Part shown: one piece after another, positions 42,146-50,781 of the stretch
Numbering within the stretch: the first letter of the stretch is position 1
How the letters are laid out: every line of letters starts with the position of its first letter
Source of the DNA: Sporomusa ovata DSM 2662
GTDB taxonomy: Bacteria > Bacillota > Negativicutes > Sporomusales > Sporomusaceae
Reading direction: 5' to 3'
Length of the DNA stretch: 64,000 bases
Assembly: GCF_000445445.1 (NCBI RefSeq)
Contig: NZ_ASXP01000002.1
Span: 806,001 to 870,000 of the forward strand
Translations under genes and position numbers: made by a program
The notes under the pieces: model-generated
What the model was told of the DNA's origin: nothing
Databases searched by the model: none
Seen by the model: the letters and a program-made list of their open reading frames with translations, nothing else

Positions 42146-43522
42146 ATGCAGCAACAAGTGATTACTGAGCTAAAACGTTTGGTTGGCGCTCAATATGTTA
42201 TGGATCAGCTGGAAGATCGAATCTGTTACTCATTTGACGCCACCTTCCGGGACTTTCCCCCTGATGTAGTTGTTAAACCAGGTAATGTGGCCGAAATAGC
42301 AGCTATTGTCAAGTTAGCCGGGAGATATAATGTGCCGATAACAGCCAGAGGAGCAGCCACCGGCTTATCTGGTGGGGCAGTTCCGGTAAAAGGCGGAATT
42401 AGTCTTGTCCTGACCCGGCTTAACAAGATTATTGATATTGATACGGCAAACCGGGTGGCGGTAGTTGAGACCGGGGTGATTACCCAGGATTTTGTAAATG
42501 CCGTAACCCAGGCCGGTCTCTTTTATCCGCCTGATCCTGCCAGTGCTAAGACCTCAACTATCGGTGGCAATATTGCTGAATGTGCCGGCGGACCCCGCGG
42601 GGTTAAGTATGGCATTACCAGGGACTATGTGTTGGGGATGGAAGTAGTCTTGCCTGACGGCAGTGTAGTCGAATTAGGCAATAAATTTGACAGTGAGATG
42701 GCCGGTCCGGACTGGGGAATGCTGCTTGTGGGCTCAGAGGGTACTTTGGGTATTATTACTAAGATTTATCTGAAGCTTGTTGACAAACCAAGTGCCAAAC
42801 AAACCCTGCTGGCTGTTTTCACCAGCCTGGATGATGCTGCCCGCACAGTAAGTGAGATGATTGCCTCCGGGACGATACCAACTACACTGGAGATTATGGA
42901 TAACCTGACAATTTGCGCGGTAGAAGATTATCTTAAGGTTGGGCTGCCGGTGAGTGCGGAAGCCATACTCTTAATAGAAGTGGATGGCAGTACGAAGGCC
43001 ATCGTCAAACAGGCTGAGCATGTCATTAAGGTGTGCCGGCAATGCGGTGCGACCGAGATCCAGACTGCTTCCACACCGGAAGACATTGATAAATTGTGGC
43101 AGGCCCGTCGGGCCATTTCTCCAGCCTGCGGCAAGATAAATCCGACGAAAATTTCTGAAGACGCCACTGTGCCGCGAAGCCAGATTCCGGCCATGGTTCG
43201 TCGTCTGCGAGAGATAGCCCAAAAATACAACTTGAAGATGGTTATTTTTGGTCATGCCGGTGACGGTAATCTTCATCCCAATATTTTAAGCAATAAGCAT
43301 GACCACGAAGAAATGGAGCGGGTAGAACAAGCGGTAGCGGAGTTGTTCAAGGTTGCTTTAGAACTTGGCGGCACACTGTCAGGCGAACATGGTATTGGTT
43401 ATATGAAAGCCCCATTCTTACAATGGGAGACAGGGGAAACAGGGTTCGCTGCTGGCAAAACCATCAAAAAAGTTATAGACCCGCAAGGGATATTAAATCC
43501 TGGCAAGCTATTTAATGCCTAA
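42146..43522 (+). CDS. glcD: FAD-linked oxidase, GlcD-like subunit
   Basis: A 458-residue flavoprotein. FAD binding is shown by ITARGAATGLSGGAVPVKGG near 70 and by DPASAKTSTIGGNIAE near 128; the C-terminal FAD-oxidase domain has GHAGDGNLHPNI near 370 and GTLSGEHGIGYMKAPFL near 410. It oxidises glycolate, lactate or another 2-hydroxyacid to the 2-oxoacid. It lies 11 bases behind glcF, and the three genes form one enzyme. The substrate cannot be fixed from sequence. Confidence 0.93.
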   Translation: MQQQVITELKRLVGAQYVMDQLEDRICYSFDATFRDFPPDVVVKPGNVAEIAAIVKLAGRYNVPITARGAATGLSGGAVPVKGGISLVLTRLNKIIDIDTANRVAVVETGVITQDFVNAVTQAGLFYPPDPASAKTSTIGGNIAECAGGPRGVKYGITRDYVLGMEVVLPDGSVVELGNKFDSEMAGPDWGMLLVGSEGTLGIITKIYLKLVDKPSAKQTLLAVFTSLDDAARTVSEMIASGTIPTTLEIMDNLTICAVEDYLKVGLPVSAEAILLIEVDGSTKAIVKQAEHVIKVCRQCGATEIQTASTPEDIDKLWQARRAISPACGKINPTKISEDATVPRSQIPAMVRRLREIAQKYNLKMVIFGHAGDGNLHPNILSNKHDHEEMERVEQAVAELFKVALELGGTLSGEHGIGYMKAPFLQWETGETGFAAGKTIKKVIDPQGILNPGKLFNA

Positions 43523-43560
43523 TTGCGTTGGTCAGAAATTATTATATTGGAGGAACCAAA

Positions 43561-43746
43561 ATGCTAAAAACGGTGCCCAAATATTGTAAAGGTTGTGGAA
43601 TATGTGTTGAGCTATGCCCTAAAAAGGTATTAAAGCTAGATGAACTTGGCAAGATTGTCGTTAGCACACCTGACGATTGTGTTGCTTGTGGGCAGTGTCA
43701 ACTTAGATGTCCTGATTATGCTATCTATCTAATTACAGATAAATAA
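43561..43746 (+). CDS. korD: Ferredoxin subunit (delta) of 2-oxoacid:ferredoxin oxidoreductase
   Basis: A 61-residue 2[4Fe-4S] protein with CKGCGICVELCP and CVACGQCQLRCP. It is the delta chain that accepts electrons from the TPP site. Start ATG 43561 follows GGAGGAACC. It is placed directly in front of korA, the standard order. Confidence 0.93.
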   Translation: MLKTVPKYCKGCGICVELCPKKVLKLDELGKIVVSTPDDCVACGQCQLRCPDYAIYLITDK

Positions 43747-43772
43747 CTGATAACGAACGGAGGAATATACTT

Positions 43773-44903
43773 ATGGCAAAAGCATTACTTATGCAGGGAA
43801 ATAGTGCTTGTGCAGAAGGCGCGCTTGCCGCCGGAGCCAGGTTTTTTGCCGGCTATCCGATAACACCATCTACTGAGGTGGCCGAGTTGCTGGCCAAACG
43901 GTTGCCGCAGGTTGGCGGTACCTTTATCCAGATGGAAGACGAAATTGCCGGTATGGCAGCTACTATTGGCGCAGCCTTAACCGGAGTCAAGTCACTAACG
44001 GCGACTAGTGGTCCGGGATTTTCGTTAAAACAAGAATTAATCGGTTATGCATCAATGGCTGAGGTTCCTTGTGTCATTGTCAATGTGCAGCGGGTCGGTC
44101 CCAGTACTGGTCAGCCGACTTCACCGGCCCAGGCCGACATCATGCAGGCTCGCTGGGGATCACACGGTGACAGGGGCGTTATTGCGCTCAGTCCGTCCAG
44201 TGTGCCGGAATGCTACACGCTGACAGTAGAAGCCTTTAATCTTGCCGAGCAATACCGTACGCCAGTGGTACTGCTGCTTGATGAAATTGTAGGCCATATG
44301 CGGGAAAAAATTGAGATTCCCGACCAAGCCGGTCTGAAAATTGTTAACCGTAAAAAACCTACCTTGCCGCCAGGCGAGTTTCTTCCTTACAAACCAGAGG
44401 CTGACGGTGTGCCACCGATGCCGGCCTATGGTGACGGTTACCGCTTCCATGTTACCGGATTGGCCCATGATTATACTGGTTTCCCCAGTGGCGCCAACAG
44501 CACTTCTCATGAACTGATTGCCAGACTGCATACAAAAATTACTGATCACGTTGATGATATTGTTACCTTTGAAGAAGAAAACCTTGATGATGCCGAGATT
44601 GCCGTGATTGCTTTCGGCGGCACTGCCCGTACCGCCTATGCTGCCATTGAAATGGCGCGTCAGCAGGGGATTAAGGCAGGCTTGTTCCGGCCGATTACCA
44701 TCTGGCCGTCGCCGGAAAAACAATTTAAGGCATTGGCAAAACAGGCTAAAACCATTATTGTGGCTGAACTTAACTATGGACAGTACGTTGGAGAAGTAGA
44801 GCGGATTGTTGCTGGTCAAGCCAAGGTTGTATCGTTAGCTAAATGGAATAACGAACCAATTACACCGGCTGAAATGTTAGCAGCCATTAAAGAGGCCAAT
44901 TAA
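43773..44903 (+). CDS. korA: 2-oxoacid:ferredoxin oxidoreductase, alpha subunit
   Basis: A 376-residue KorA/VorB-type alpha subunit. The pyrimidine-binding domain reads GNSACAEGALAAGARFFAGY then FIQMEDEIAGMAATIGAAL with SLTATSGPGFSLKQELIG; a C-terminal transketolase-like domain holds VIAFGGTARTAYAA. It binds TPP and CoA with the beta subunit to oxidise a 2-oxoacid (2-oxoglutarate or a branched-chain 2-oxoacid) to acyl-CoA and reduced ferredoxin. Confidence 0.94.
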   Translation: MAKALLMQGNSACAEGALAAGARFFAGYPITPSTEVAELLAKRLPQVGGTFIQMEDEIAGMAATIGAALTGVKSLTATSGPGFSLKQELIGYASMAEVPCVIVNVQRVGPSTGQPTSPAQADIMQARWGSHGDRGVIALSPSSVPECYTLTVEAFNLAEQYRTPVVLLLDEIVGHMREKIEIPDQAGLKIVNRKKPTLPPGEFLPYKPEADGVPPMPAYGDGYRFHVTGLAHDYTGFPSGANSTSHELIARLHTKITDHVDDIVTFEEENLDDAEIAVIAFGGTARTAYAAIEMARQQGIKAGLFRPITIWPSPEKQFKALAKQAKTIIVAELNYGQYVGEVERIVAGQAKVVSLAKWNNEPITPAEMLAAIKEAN

Positions 44904-44916
44904 GGAGGAAACAACC

Positions 44917-45735
44917 ATGGAAGAATTATTGAAAAAATATTATCGTCCCAAGCTGCCGCATATGTGGTGTCCTGGCTGCGGCAATGGTATTGTAACAGCC
45001 GCCATTGTCAAGGCCATTGATAAGCTTGGGCTTGATCAGGATAAAACAACTATCGTTTCAGGTATCGGTTGTTCATCACGGGCACCCGGTTATCTGCACT
45101 TTGATACGCTGCACACCGCTCATGGCCGGGCGCTGCCATTTGCTACCGGGATTAAGCTGGCTAAACCTGATCACAAAGTTATCGTTATCAGCGGCGATGG
45201 CGATGCAACGGCTATTGGCGGCAACCATTTCATCCATGCTGCCAGACGGAATATCGATATTACGCTTATTGTATATAATAACAATATTTATGGCATGACT
45301 GGCGGACAATATTCACCATTAACGCCCCATATGGCTAAAGCTACCACGGCACCATATGGTAATGTTGACCGGGCCTTTGATTTAGCTCAACTGGCTAAAG
45401 GCGCAGGCGCTACTTTTGTCGCCAGGTCAACCACCTATCACGCCAAACAGCTGTCCGAGCTTGTTGCCAAGGCCATCTTACATGAAGGTTTTTCCGTTGT
45501 AGAAGCCATGACAGGCTGCCCAATTTCTTTTGGGCGACAAAACAAGCTGGCAAAACCTGCCGCACTCCTAGCCTGGCAGCGTGACAATACGATTTCCGTG
45601 GAAGCTGCCGCTAAGCTGCCACCTGAACAGATTGCCGGGAAAATCCTCATTGGCCTGTTGCATGAGGAAACTGCTCCTGAATATGTTACTGAATATGCCA
45701 AGGTCATCAAACAAGCGATGGGAGGGGAGCGTTAA
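44917..45735 (+). CDS. korB: 2-oxoacid:ferredoxin oxidoreductase, beta subunit
   Basis: A 272-residue TPP-binding subunit. HMWCPGCGNGIV and GIGCSSRAPGYLHFDT hold cysteines, the TPP-Mg motif is SGDGDATAIGGNHFIHAARR with NNNIYGMTGGQYSPLT behind. It catalyses decarboxylation with korA. The start has AAGGAGGAAACAACC upstream; spacing from korA is 13 bases. Confidence 0.96.
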   Translation: MEELLKKYYRPKLPHMWCPGCGNGIVTAAIVKAIDKLGLDQDKTTIVSGIGCSSRAPGYLHFDTLHTAHGRALPFATGIKLAKPDHKVIVISGDGDATAIGGNHFIHAARRNIDITLIVYNNNIYGMTGGQYSPLTPHMAKATTAPYGNVDRAFDLAQLAKGAGATFVARSTTYHAKQLSELVAKAILHEGFSVVEAMTGCPISFGRQNKLAKPAALLAWQRDNTISVEAAAKLPPEQIAGKILIGLLHEETAPEYVTEYAKVIKQAMGGER

Positions 45736-45737
45736 TT

Positions 45738-46259
45738 ATGATGGAAATCAGATTAAGCGGCTCAGGCGGACAAGGCTTAATTCTTGCCGGCATCATCCTT
45801 GCCGAAGCAGCCATTGATGAAGGTAAAGAAGCGATACAGTCCCAGTCTTACGGACCGGAAGCCCGTGGTGGTTCCAGTAAGTCCGAGGTTATCATCAGTG
45901 ATAAACGCATTCATTATCCCAAAGTAACCAAACCCAATTTATTGCTGGCCATGACCCAGGAAGCATTGAATAAATATGGTGCAGATTTACAAGACGATGG
46001 ATTGCTCATTGTGGATAGCACGCTTGTCCGGGAAGTACCGCAGCGGTTTAAAAATGTTCATTCAGTTCCCATTACCCAATTAGCGAAAGAAACATGTGGC
46101 CGGGAACTGTTTGCCAATATTGTTGCATTAGGAACAATCGTCAAACTTACGGGCGTTGTCAGTCTCGGGGCTATGGAAAAAGCCGTGCTCGCCCGCGTTC
46201 CTAAAGGTACTGAGAATATGAACAAATTAGCCTTGCAAACAGGCTATCAAAAAGTATAA
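45738..46259 (+). CDS. korC: 2-oxoacid:ferredoxin oxidoreductase, gamma subunit
   Basis: A 173-residue gamma subunit with EIRLSGSGGQGLILAGIILA at its start and SQSYGPEARGGSSKSEVIIS, both typical. It completes the four-chain enzyme. The ATG lies two bases behind the korB stop, and a strong terminator follows, so glcE-korC is probably one transcript. Confidence 0.95.
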   Translation: MMEIRLSGSGGQGLILAGIILAEAAIDEGKEAIQSQSYGPEARGGSSKSEVIISDKRIHYPKVTKPNLLLAMTQEALNKYGADLQDDGLLIVDSTLVREVPQRFKNVHSVPITQLAKETCGRELFANIVALGTIVKLTGVVSLGAMEKAVLARVPKGTENMNKLALQTGYQKV

Positions 46260-46263
46260 AATA

Positions 46264-46307
46264 AAAGGCAATGTCCGGCAAATTACCTGCCGGACATTGT
46301 CTTTTTC
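46264..46307 (+). terminator. Terminator of the glc-kor operon
   Basis: AAAGGCAATGTCCGGCA pairs with TGCCGGACATTGTCTTT around a seven-base loop, followed by TT. Confidence 0.94.
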
Positions 46308-46370
46308 TAAGTTTAGTTTCAGCCTGATAACGGCAAACTAGGTATAAGTTTAAATTGAGGAGGTGGCAGT

Positions 46371-47339
46371 ATGCTACCCAAAGGGGCAAACCTGCAAAAA
46401 ATCCGGGAGGGAAATCGTACCTATGCTATAACCCCGTATCTTCCGGGCGGCTTTATCAAACCAGAGGTTATGCAAAAATACGTTGATGTTACCAAAAAAT
46501 ATGGTGGGACAATGAAACTGACTTCTGCCCAGCGGATTATGATAACCGGGCTTAAAGCCGAAAATGTTGAAAGTATCTGGGAAGATCTGGGGATGCAGCC
46601 GGCCTTAGGCTTTGCCAATTGTGTGCGCAGTGTCAAAATTTGTCCAGGCAATGTTTTTTGTAAACGTGGCAAGCAAGACAGCATTAAGCTGGGCTTAGAA
46701 CTTGACAAACGGTATATCAAAAAAGAAATGCCCAGCCGGATTAAACTAGGAGTATCAGGCTGTCTAAACTCTTGCTCCGAGTCGTTCGTCAAAGATGTCG
46801 GTGTCATTGGCACCGATGCAGGCTGGGATATCTACGTCGGCGGCAGCGCTGGTTCACATCCCCGTTTAGCCGATAAGCTCATTGAAAGCCTGGATTATGA
46901 GGATGCTTTGCGGATTATTGACATAGTTATGCGTTACTATCAGAAACATGCGGACATTGAACGCATTGGCCAGTTCATTGAACGTATCGGCCTGGAAAAA
47001 TTTAAGACTGATGTGCTGGCAGAATTTTATGGTGAAAAAAGTACTGCTATTGAGCCTAAGGTGTCACAGTCTGCAGCGGGAGAAAAAATTGTACCACTAC
47101 CTGGTGGTCTGACAGAAGGAAACTTGGTATTTGGCGATCAGATTACCGGCGACAGTGTTATTAGTGACATTATCCGGGTATATCCACAGACAATTCCCGT
47201 ATTCCGGTCCTTTGGCATGGGTTGTCTTGGTTGCCCGTCCGCAGCTGGCGAGCCTGTTACGCAAGCCGCCGAAATCCATGGTATTAACATGCCTGAGTTG
47301 TTGGCTGCCCTCAACAAAGTAGTTCCAGCCAATAGCTAG
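46371..47339 (+). CDS. Siroheme/4Fe-4S reductase-like protein with C-terminal DUF1858 domain
   Basis: A 322-residue fusion. Residues about 5-70 form a ferredoxin-like half domain; residues 84-235 form one siroheme and 4Fe-4S half with CPGNVFC (Cys 91 and 97) and CLNSC (Cys 131 and 135), the CX5C...CX3C ligand set of sulfite and nitrite reductases. Residues about 255-318 are a DUF1858 domain with CLGC (285-288), a family tied to hybrid-cluster proteins and thought to be a redox disulfide. It is far shorter than assimilatory enzymes, which have two such repeats. The substrate is unknown (sulfite, nitrite, or other). GAGGAGGTGG precedes the ATG. Confidence 0.85.
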   Translation: MLPKGANLQKIREGNRTYAITPYLPGGFIKPEVMQKYVDVTKKYGGTMKLTSAQRIMITGLKAENVESIWEDLGMQPALGFANCVRSVKICPGNVFCKRGKQDSIKLGLELDKRYIKKEMPSRIKLGVSGCLNSCSESFVKDVGVIGTDAGWDIYVGGSAGSHPRLADKLIESLDYEDALRIIDIVMRYYQKHADIERIGQFIERIGLEKFKTDVLAEFYGEKSTAIEPKVSQSAAGEKIVPLPGGLTEGNLVFGDQITGDSVISDIIRVYPQTIPVFRSFGMGCLGCPSAAGEPVTQAAEIHGINMPELLAALNKVVPANS

Positions 47340-47363
47340 TCAGAATACAAGGAGGAAAATAGC

Positions 47364-48035
47364 ATGAGCGCCTTTTTAGCGCCGGTCCATTACTGGTTAT
47401 ATAATAAAATCCGCGGTGTTATTGAACGTGAGCAATTTATCTTCAAGGCGGCGGCGGAAAACCTTTGCGGCGGTACGGCAGAAGAAGCCCGTTCGCAGGC
47501 TTGGCAAAGCTATGGTGAGCCCTTGCCGGAAACGGATTTACAAGAACAGATTGACCACAGTAATATCCATGGCTGGCTGCAGCGGCAGATTAATGTGGCC
47601 GAAAGCCGGGAAGCAGCCTTTATTCAGGCACTGGTAGACAATTGTGGTGATGCCGCCATTGAGGTAGCGCAAACAGCCTTCCGTGAGCATGGGGTCCACG
47701 CGGCCCGGCATGCTGATGCTCAGGGTAAATACGAAACCTCTACCGCGCCCGGTATTTATAAGGCGATTAACGATTACTATCTCAATGGTATGCCTTGTGA
47801 TCAGGCAGATGCTATTTTAGACAGCACTGCCGACAAGCTGGTGTGGGAGAATGCGGGTTGTCTGCAGGAACCCAACTGGAAACGGACCGGGGCTGACAGT
47901 AAAATCATGAAAAAGCTCTATAATGAATGGCTGGCTGCCTTTGTTAATATTCTTAATCCTGGATTTGTCTTTAACCAAACTACAGACATCCAAGCTGGGG
48001 ATAAAAGTAACAGGTACGAAATTGTCCGGGTATAG
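47364..48035 (+). CDS. Unknown protein paired with the siroheme reductase
   Basis: A 223-residue soluble protein 25 bases behind the reductase gene, with AAGGAGG before its ATG. It is acidic and helical, with cysteines at LCGGT, NCGDAA, MPCDQADA and AGCLQEPN. The end GFVFNQTTDIQAGDKSNRYEI faintly recalls the L-2-amino-thiazoline-4-carboxylate hydrolase family, but I cannot confirm it. No signal peptide or membrane segment. It is probably a dedicated partner or substrate-processing enzyme for the reductase. Confidence 0.6.
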   Translation: MSAFLAPVHYWLYNKIRGVIEREQFIFKAAAENLCGGTAEEARSQAWQSYGEPLPETDLQEQIDHSNIHGWLQRQINVAESREAAFIQALVDNCGDAAIEVAQTAFREHGVHAARHADAQGKYETSTAPGIYKAINDYYLNGMPCDQADAILDSTADKLVWENAGCLQEPNWKRTGADSKIMKKLYNEWLAAFVNILNPGFVFNQTTDIQAGDKSNRYEIVRV

Positions 48036-48071
48036 CGAGACTCAGGGATTACTGACCAATATGAGTAAAGT

Positions 48072-48109
48072 AACAAAGCCACGAAATTCGTGGCTTTGTT
48101 GTTATTTTT
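48072..48109 (+). terminator. Terminator behind the siroheme-reductase pair
   Basis: AACAAAGCCACGAA pairs perfectly with TTCGTGGCTTTGTT, followed by GTTATTTTT. Confidence 0.94.
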
Positions 48110-48294
48110 CCGCTTTTAGATAACAAACAAAAGTAAACAAGGACAAAACAACTGTTTTTATATTGTTGTTTATGTTGATTTTAATTAATTGTTGATATAA
48201 TATGATGTTAAAAGGAAATTATGGCTAATTGACGTGACATGTGGATGGTGGTTGATAGAAAAATGATTATGAACAAAGGAAGGGGAACTGATTT

Positions 48295-49128
48295 GTGAAT
48301 ATCAACGAATTTGATCAAATATGGCGGCATGAAAATGAATTTTTCACCATGGAGAATCCTCAGGAATTTTGGGATTCAGCGGCAAGTAACTTTAACCATC
48401 GTGTTAACGATAATAATAACACTATCCATAACACGAAGGCAGACGAGCTGCTGGACTTTTTGGAACAGCGCAACATTTTAAATGCTGAAACCAAAGTGCT
48501 CGATATTGGTTGCGGTCCGGGAAGGTACTCCAGTGAGTTCGCCAAAAGGGCCAATCACATAACAGCAATTGATATTTCTTCAAAAATGATTCAGTTTGCA
48601 AAACAAAATACGGCCGGCGAGTACCTAGATCGTGCATATTATGAAACTGCAGACTGGAAAGTCCTTGATCTTTCTGCCAGGGGCTGGCAAAAAAAATACG
48701 ATTTGGTGTTCGCGTCGATGACCCCGGGAATTAGCAGCAGCGATACTTTGCTTAAAATGTGTGAGGCAAGCAAGGGCTATTGCTTTATGAGCGGATGCAT
48801 TGATAGGAAAGATGAAGTAGCCGATCAGCTATACCGCGCTATTAGCGGCAACGAGCCGATGCCCCGGGGCAGAAACTTATATTATGCCTTAAATATTCTA
48901 TTTCTCTCCGGTTATTACCCTGAGATTATATATCATGATACCGAGATAGAACAGATATTAACGATTGAACAAGCAATAAAATCATATGACGCGATGTTAA
49001 AAATGAGAAAACAAACAAGTCCGGATATGACTAATCGGATTACCAGTTATCTTGAGAGCATTGCTACCAATGGCTTAATCACCGAAAAATGGCGGGCTAA
49101 AGTAGCGTGGATTTTATGGAAAGTGTAA
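48295..49128 (+). CDS. Class I SAM-dependent methyltransferase
   Basis: A 277-residue protein. Motif I is VLDIGCGPGRYSSEFAKRA near residue 68, followed by ITAIDISSKMIQFA, and a motif IV-like KYDLVFASMTP. The family covers small-molecule methylation; the substrate is not visible. GTG 48295 has AAGGAAGGGG upstream. It stands alone. Confidence 0.88.
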   Translation: MNINEFDQIWRHENEFFTMENPQEFWDSAASNFNHRVNDNNNTIHNTKADELLDFLEQRNILNAETKVLDIGCGPGRYSSEFAKRANHITAIDISSKMIQFAKQNTAGEYLDRAYYETADWKVLDLSARGWQKKYDLVFASMTPGISSSDTLLKMCEASKGYCFMSGCIDRKDEVADQLYRAISGNEPMPRGRNLYYALNILFLSGYYPEIIYHDTEIEQILTIEQAIKSYDAMLKMRKQTSPDMTNRITSYLESIATNGLITEKWRAKVAWILWKV

Positions 49129-49162
49129 AAATTTAGAGCCTATCTTTGATAAGAGTAGGCTC
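49125..49162 (-). terminator. Terminator for the chemoreceptor gene (minus strand)
   Basis: GAGCCTA pairs with TAGGCTC; on the minus strand a TAAATTTTT tail follows, so it serves the gene at 49183. Confidence 0.65.
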
Positions 49163-49182
49163 GTTAGAGGATCATCCTGCAA

Positions 49183-50031
49183 CTATCTGTATTGGCTTAC
49201 ATGAGTTTCCAGCAGTTTAGCACCGGCATTGAGACGTTCCAATACAGCCGATATTTCTTGGGTGGTGGCTGCTTGTTCCTGGCTAATTGCTCCAGCTGCT
49301 TCTATCGAAGTATTAAGCTCAGCAACAGCTTGGGTCATCTCCTGTAAATTGCGCTGGATATTCTTTGTGGCTTCCTGAGATTGGTCGGCAAGCTTTCTGA
49401 CTTCTTCGGCAACAACGGCAAAACCGCGACCGTGTTCACCGGCCCGGGCAGCTTCAATGGCTGCATTTAAACCTAACAAGTTAGTTTGCGCTGCAATATT
49501 TTTAATGAATTGCAAAATTTCTGTAGAATGTTTATTTTTTTCTGCTAAATCGCTGGATAATTGGAATAGACGTTGTCCGGAGGCTGCAAGTTCACTGGCA
49601 CTACCTGCGATTTGATGAACGCTGTCAGCTGCCTGGGCGGTTGCGCTAACGATTTCCTCTACATTTTTAATCAAATTAAGGCTATGATTAAAATCAATGC
49701 CTGAACTTAATGTTCCAATAATTTCTTTATTTATCCCATAAATCGGCGTAAAAATTGTTTTTATTGGACGTCCGTAGATTTCCGGGGGGATATCCGCATA
49801 AGTATTGGCACCGGTACGGATACACTCTTCCACGGTTTGTATTCCTTGAATAGGTTTGCCTGTAGGAAGGTCTAGTTCAAATTTTTTGGCACGATAATAA
49901 CCGAGATATTCTTTTAAATCAGTAAGTCCAACAGCCATGTCTTCTCTAACTATTTGATTTAGGTATGGGAGAACCAGTTTAAAGGCAGCTAAAATGGCCT
50001 CATTGGTTACGGGTTGATCCTCATGTTGCAT
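49183..50031 (-). CDS. Soluble methyl-accepting chemotaxis-type protein
   Basis: A 282-residue receptor without transmembrane segments. Residues about 1-120 form a sensor domain (ADIPPEIYGRPIKTIFTPIY, PAS/Cache-like), and residues 125-280 a shortened MCP signalling helix hairpin with the CheW/CheA tip IAAQTNLLGLNAAIEAARAGEHGRGFAVVAEEVRKLAD. It could bind the CheW at 4.2 kb. Members with this layout sense a cytoplasmic or diffusible signal. The start has a GGAG-type site, and it has its own terminator. Confidence 0.9.
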   Translation of the reverse strand: MQHEDQPVTNEAILAAFKLVLPYLNQIVREDMAVGLTDLKEYLGYYRAKKFELDLPTGKPIQGIQTVEECIRTGANTYADIPPEIYGRPIKTIFTPIYGINKEIIGTLSSGIDFNHSLNLIKNVEEIVSATAQAADSVHQIAGSASELAASGQRLFQLSSDLAEKNKHSTEILQFIKNIAAQTNLLGLNAAIEAARAGEHGRGFAVVAEEVRKLADQSQEATKNIQRNLQEMTQAVAELNTSIEAAGAISQEQAATTQEISAVLERLNAGAKLLETHVSQYR

Positions 50032-50359
50032 AATTAACTCTCCTCGCCAATTTAATAGTTATTGTTTCGATAATTCGTCATTTTTTTAGGATATCCTTTT
50101 AAAAAAAAGTAGCTTTTTTCACAAGACAAGGGGAGCAAGATAAAGAGCAGCTAATTAAAGTTAAGCCATTAAAACGAAAAGTAGAAATTGAATAAAATAA
50201 AAATAAAATAAACTTAATGTACAATATTAAGTTTATTTTTGTGTTAATTTTTGTTCTGTCTTGTTTTAACATTGGAGGAGGAAATATTTGTAAATACAAC
50301 AAATATTTAACTACTTAGGTAGTAAAAAACATTAAAAACATAGTAAGGGGTGTTAGTCA
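50032..50359. other. AT-rich gap with a stem-loop and an operator-like palindrome
   Basis: AAATAAACTTAAT (50206-50218) and ATTAAGTTTATTT (50226-50238) form a perfect 13-bp stem with a T-rich tail. AAATATTTG and CAAATATTT flank a nine-base loop around 50285-50311 and look operator-like. No gene is supported in this stretch. Confidence 0.5.
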
Positions 50360-50605
50360 TTGCTCAAACTTTGTAAATTGTTTTTAACCAGTTTGGTATT
50401 TTTGTTTTCCCTAACGACAATGTGCTTTGCCAATACTATTGATACTCCTCAGTTAGATTCTGAACAAATAGCGGCTAAAAAAATTTCAGTTGTCGTCTTT
50501 ACTTCTCGCAGTATACGCAACGACATCAAAACTATGAATACTCTAACCGCCAAGAGAAAACACGGGGACAGGGGAAATGTTTTAATTATTCAACTATTAA
50601 CGTAG
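50360..50605 (+). pseudogene. Truncated exported-protein gene, cut by a palindromic repeat
   Basis: TTG 50360 follows AAGGGGTG and opens a signal peptide (LKLCKLFLTSLVFLFSLTTM, then CFANT) followed by about 40 residues ending ISVVVFTSRSIRNDIKTMNT. The reading then runs into a repeat at about 50557 and stops at 50605. Behind the repeat, SVWIGIVREVANGQIQVEF and, in another frame, TYKMTFTELSKKNFVGYILP ending at 50806 look like remains of the same or a similar small exported protein. I take it as inactivated. Confidence 0.5.
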
Positions 50606-50646
50606 AAACGGTGTCCCTGTCCCCATGTTTTTGTCCCCATGTTTTG
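50557..50646. repeat. Dispersed palindromic repeat, copy 2 (CCCTGTCCCCATGTTT type)
   Basis: Left arm AAAACACGGGGACAGGG (50557-50573) and right arm CCCTGTCCCCATGTTTT (50615-50631) match as reverse complements at 16 of 17 positions. A further TGTCCCCATGTTTT follows directly at 50633-50646. The right arm is shared with the element at 18.2 kb. Confidence 0.75.
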
Positions 50647-50781
50647 CCCCTAACAGCGTTTGGATTGGTATTGTCCGGGAAGTAGCAAATGGACAAATCC
50701 AGGTGGAGTTCATGGGGAACAAGAAACACCGGAAACTTACAAGATGACCTTCACAGAACTAAGTAAGAAAAATTTTGTCGG

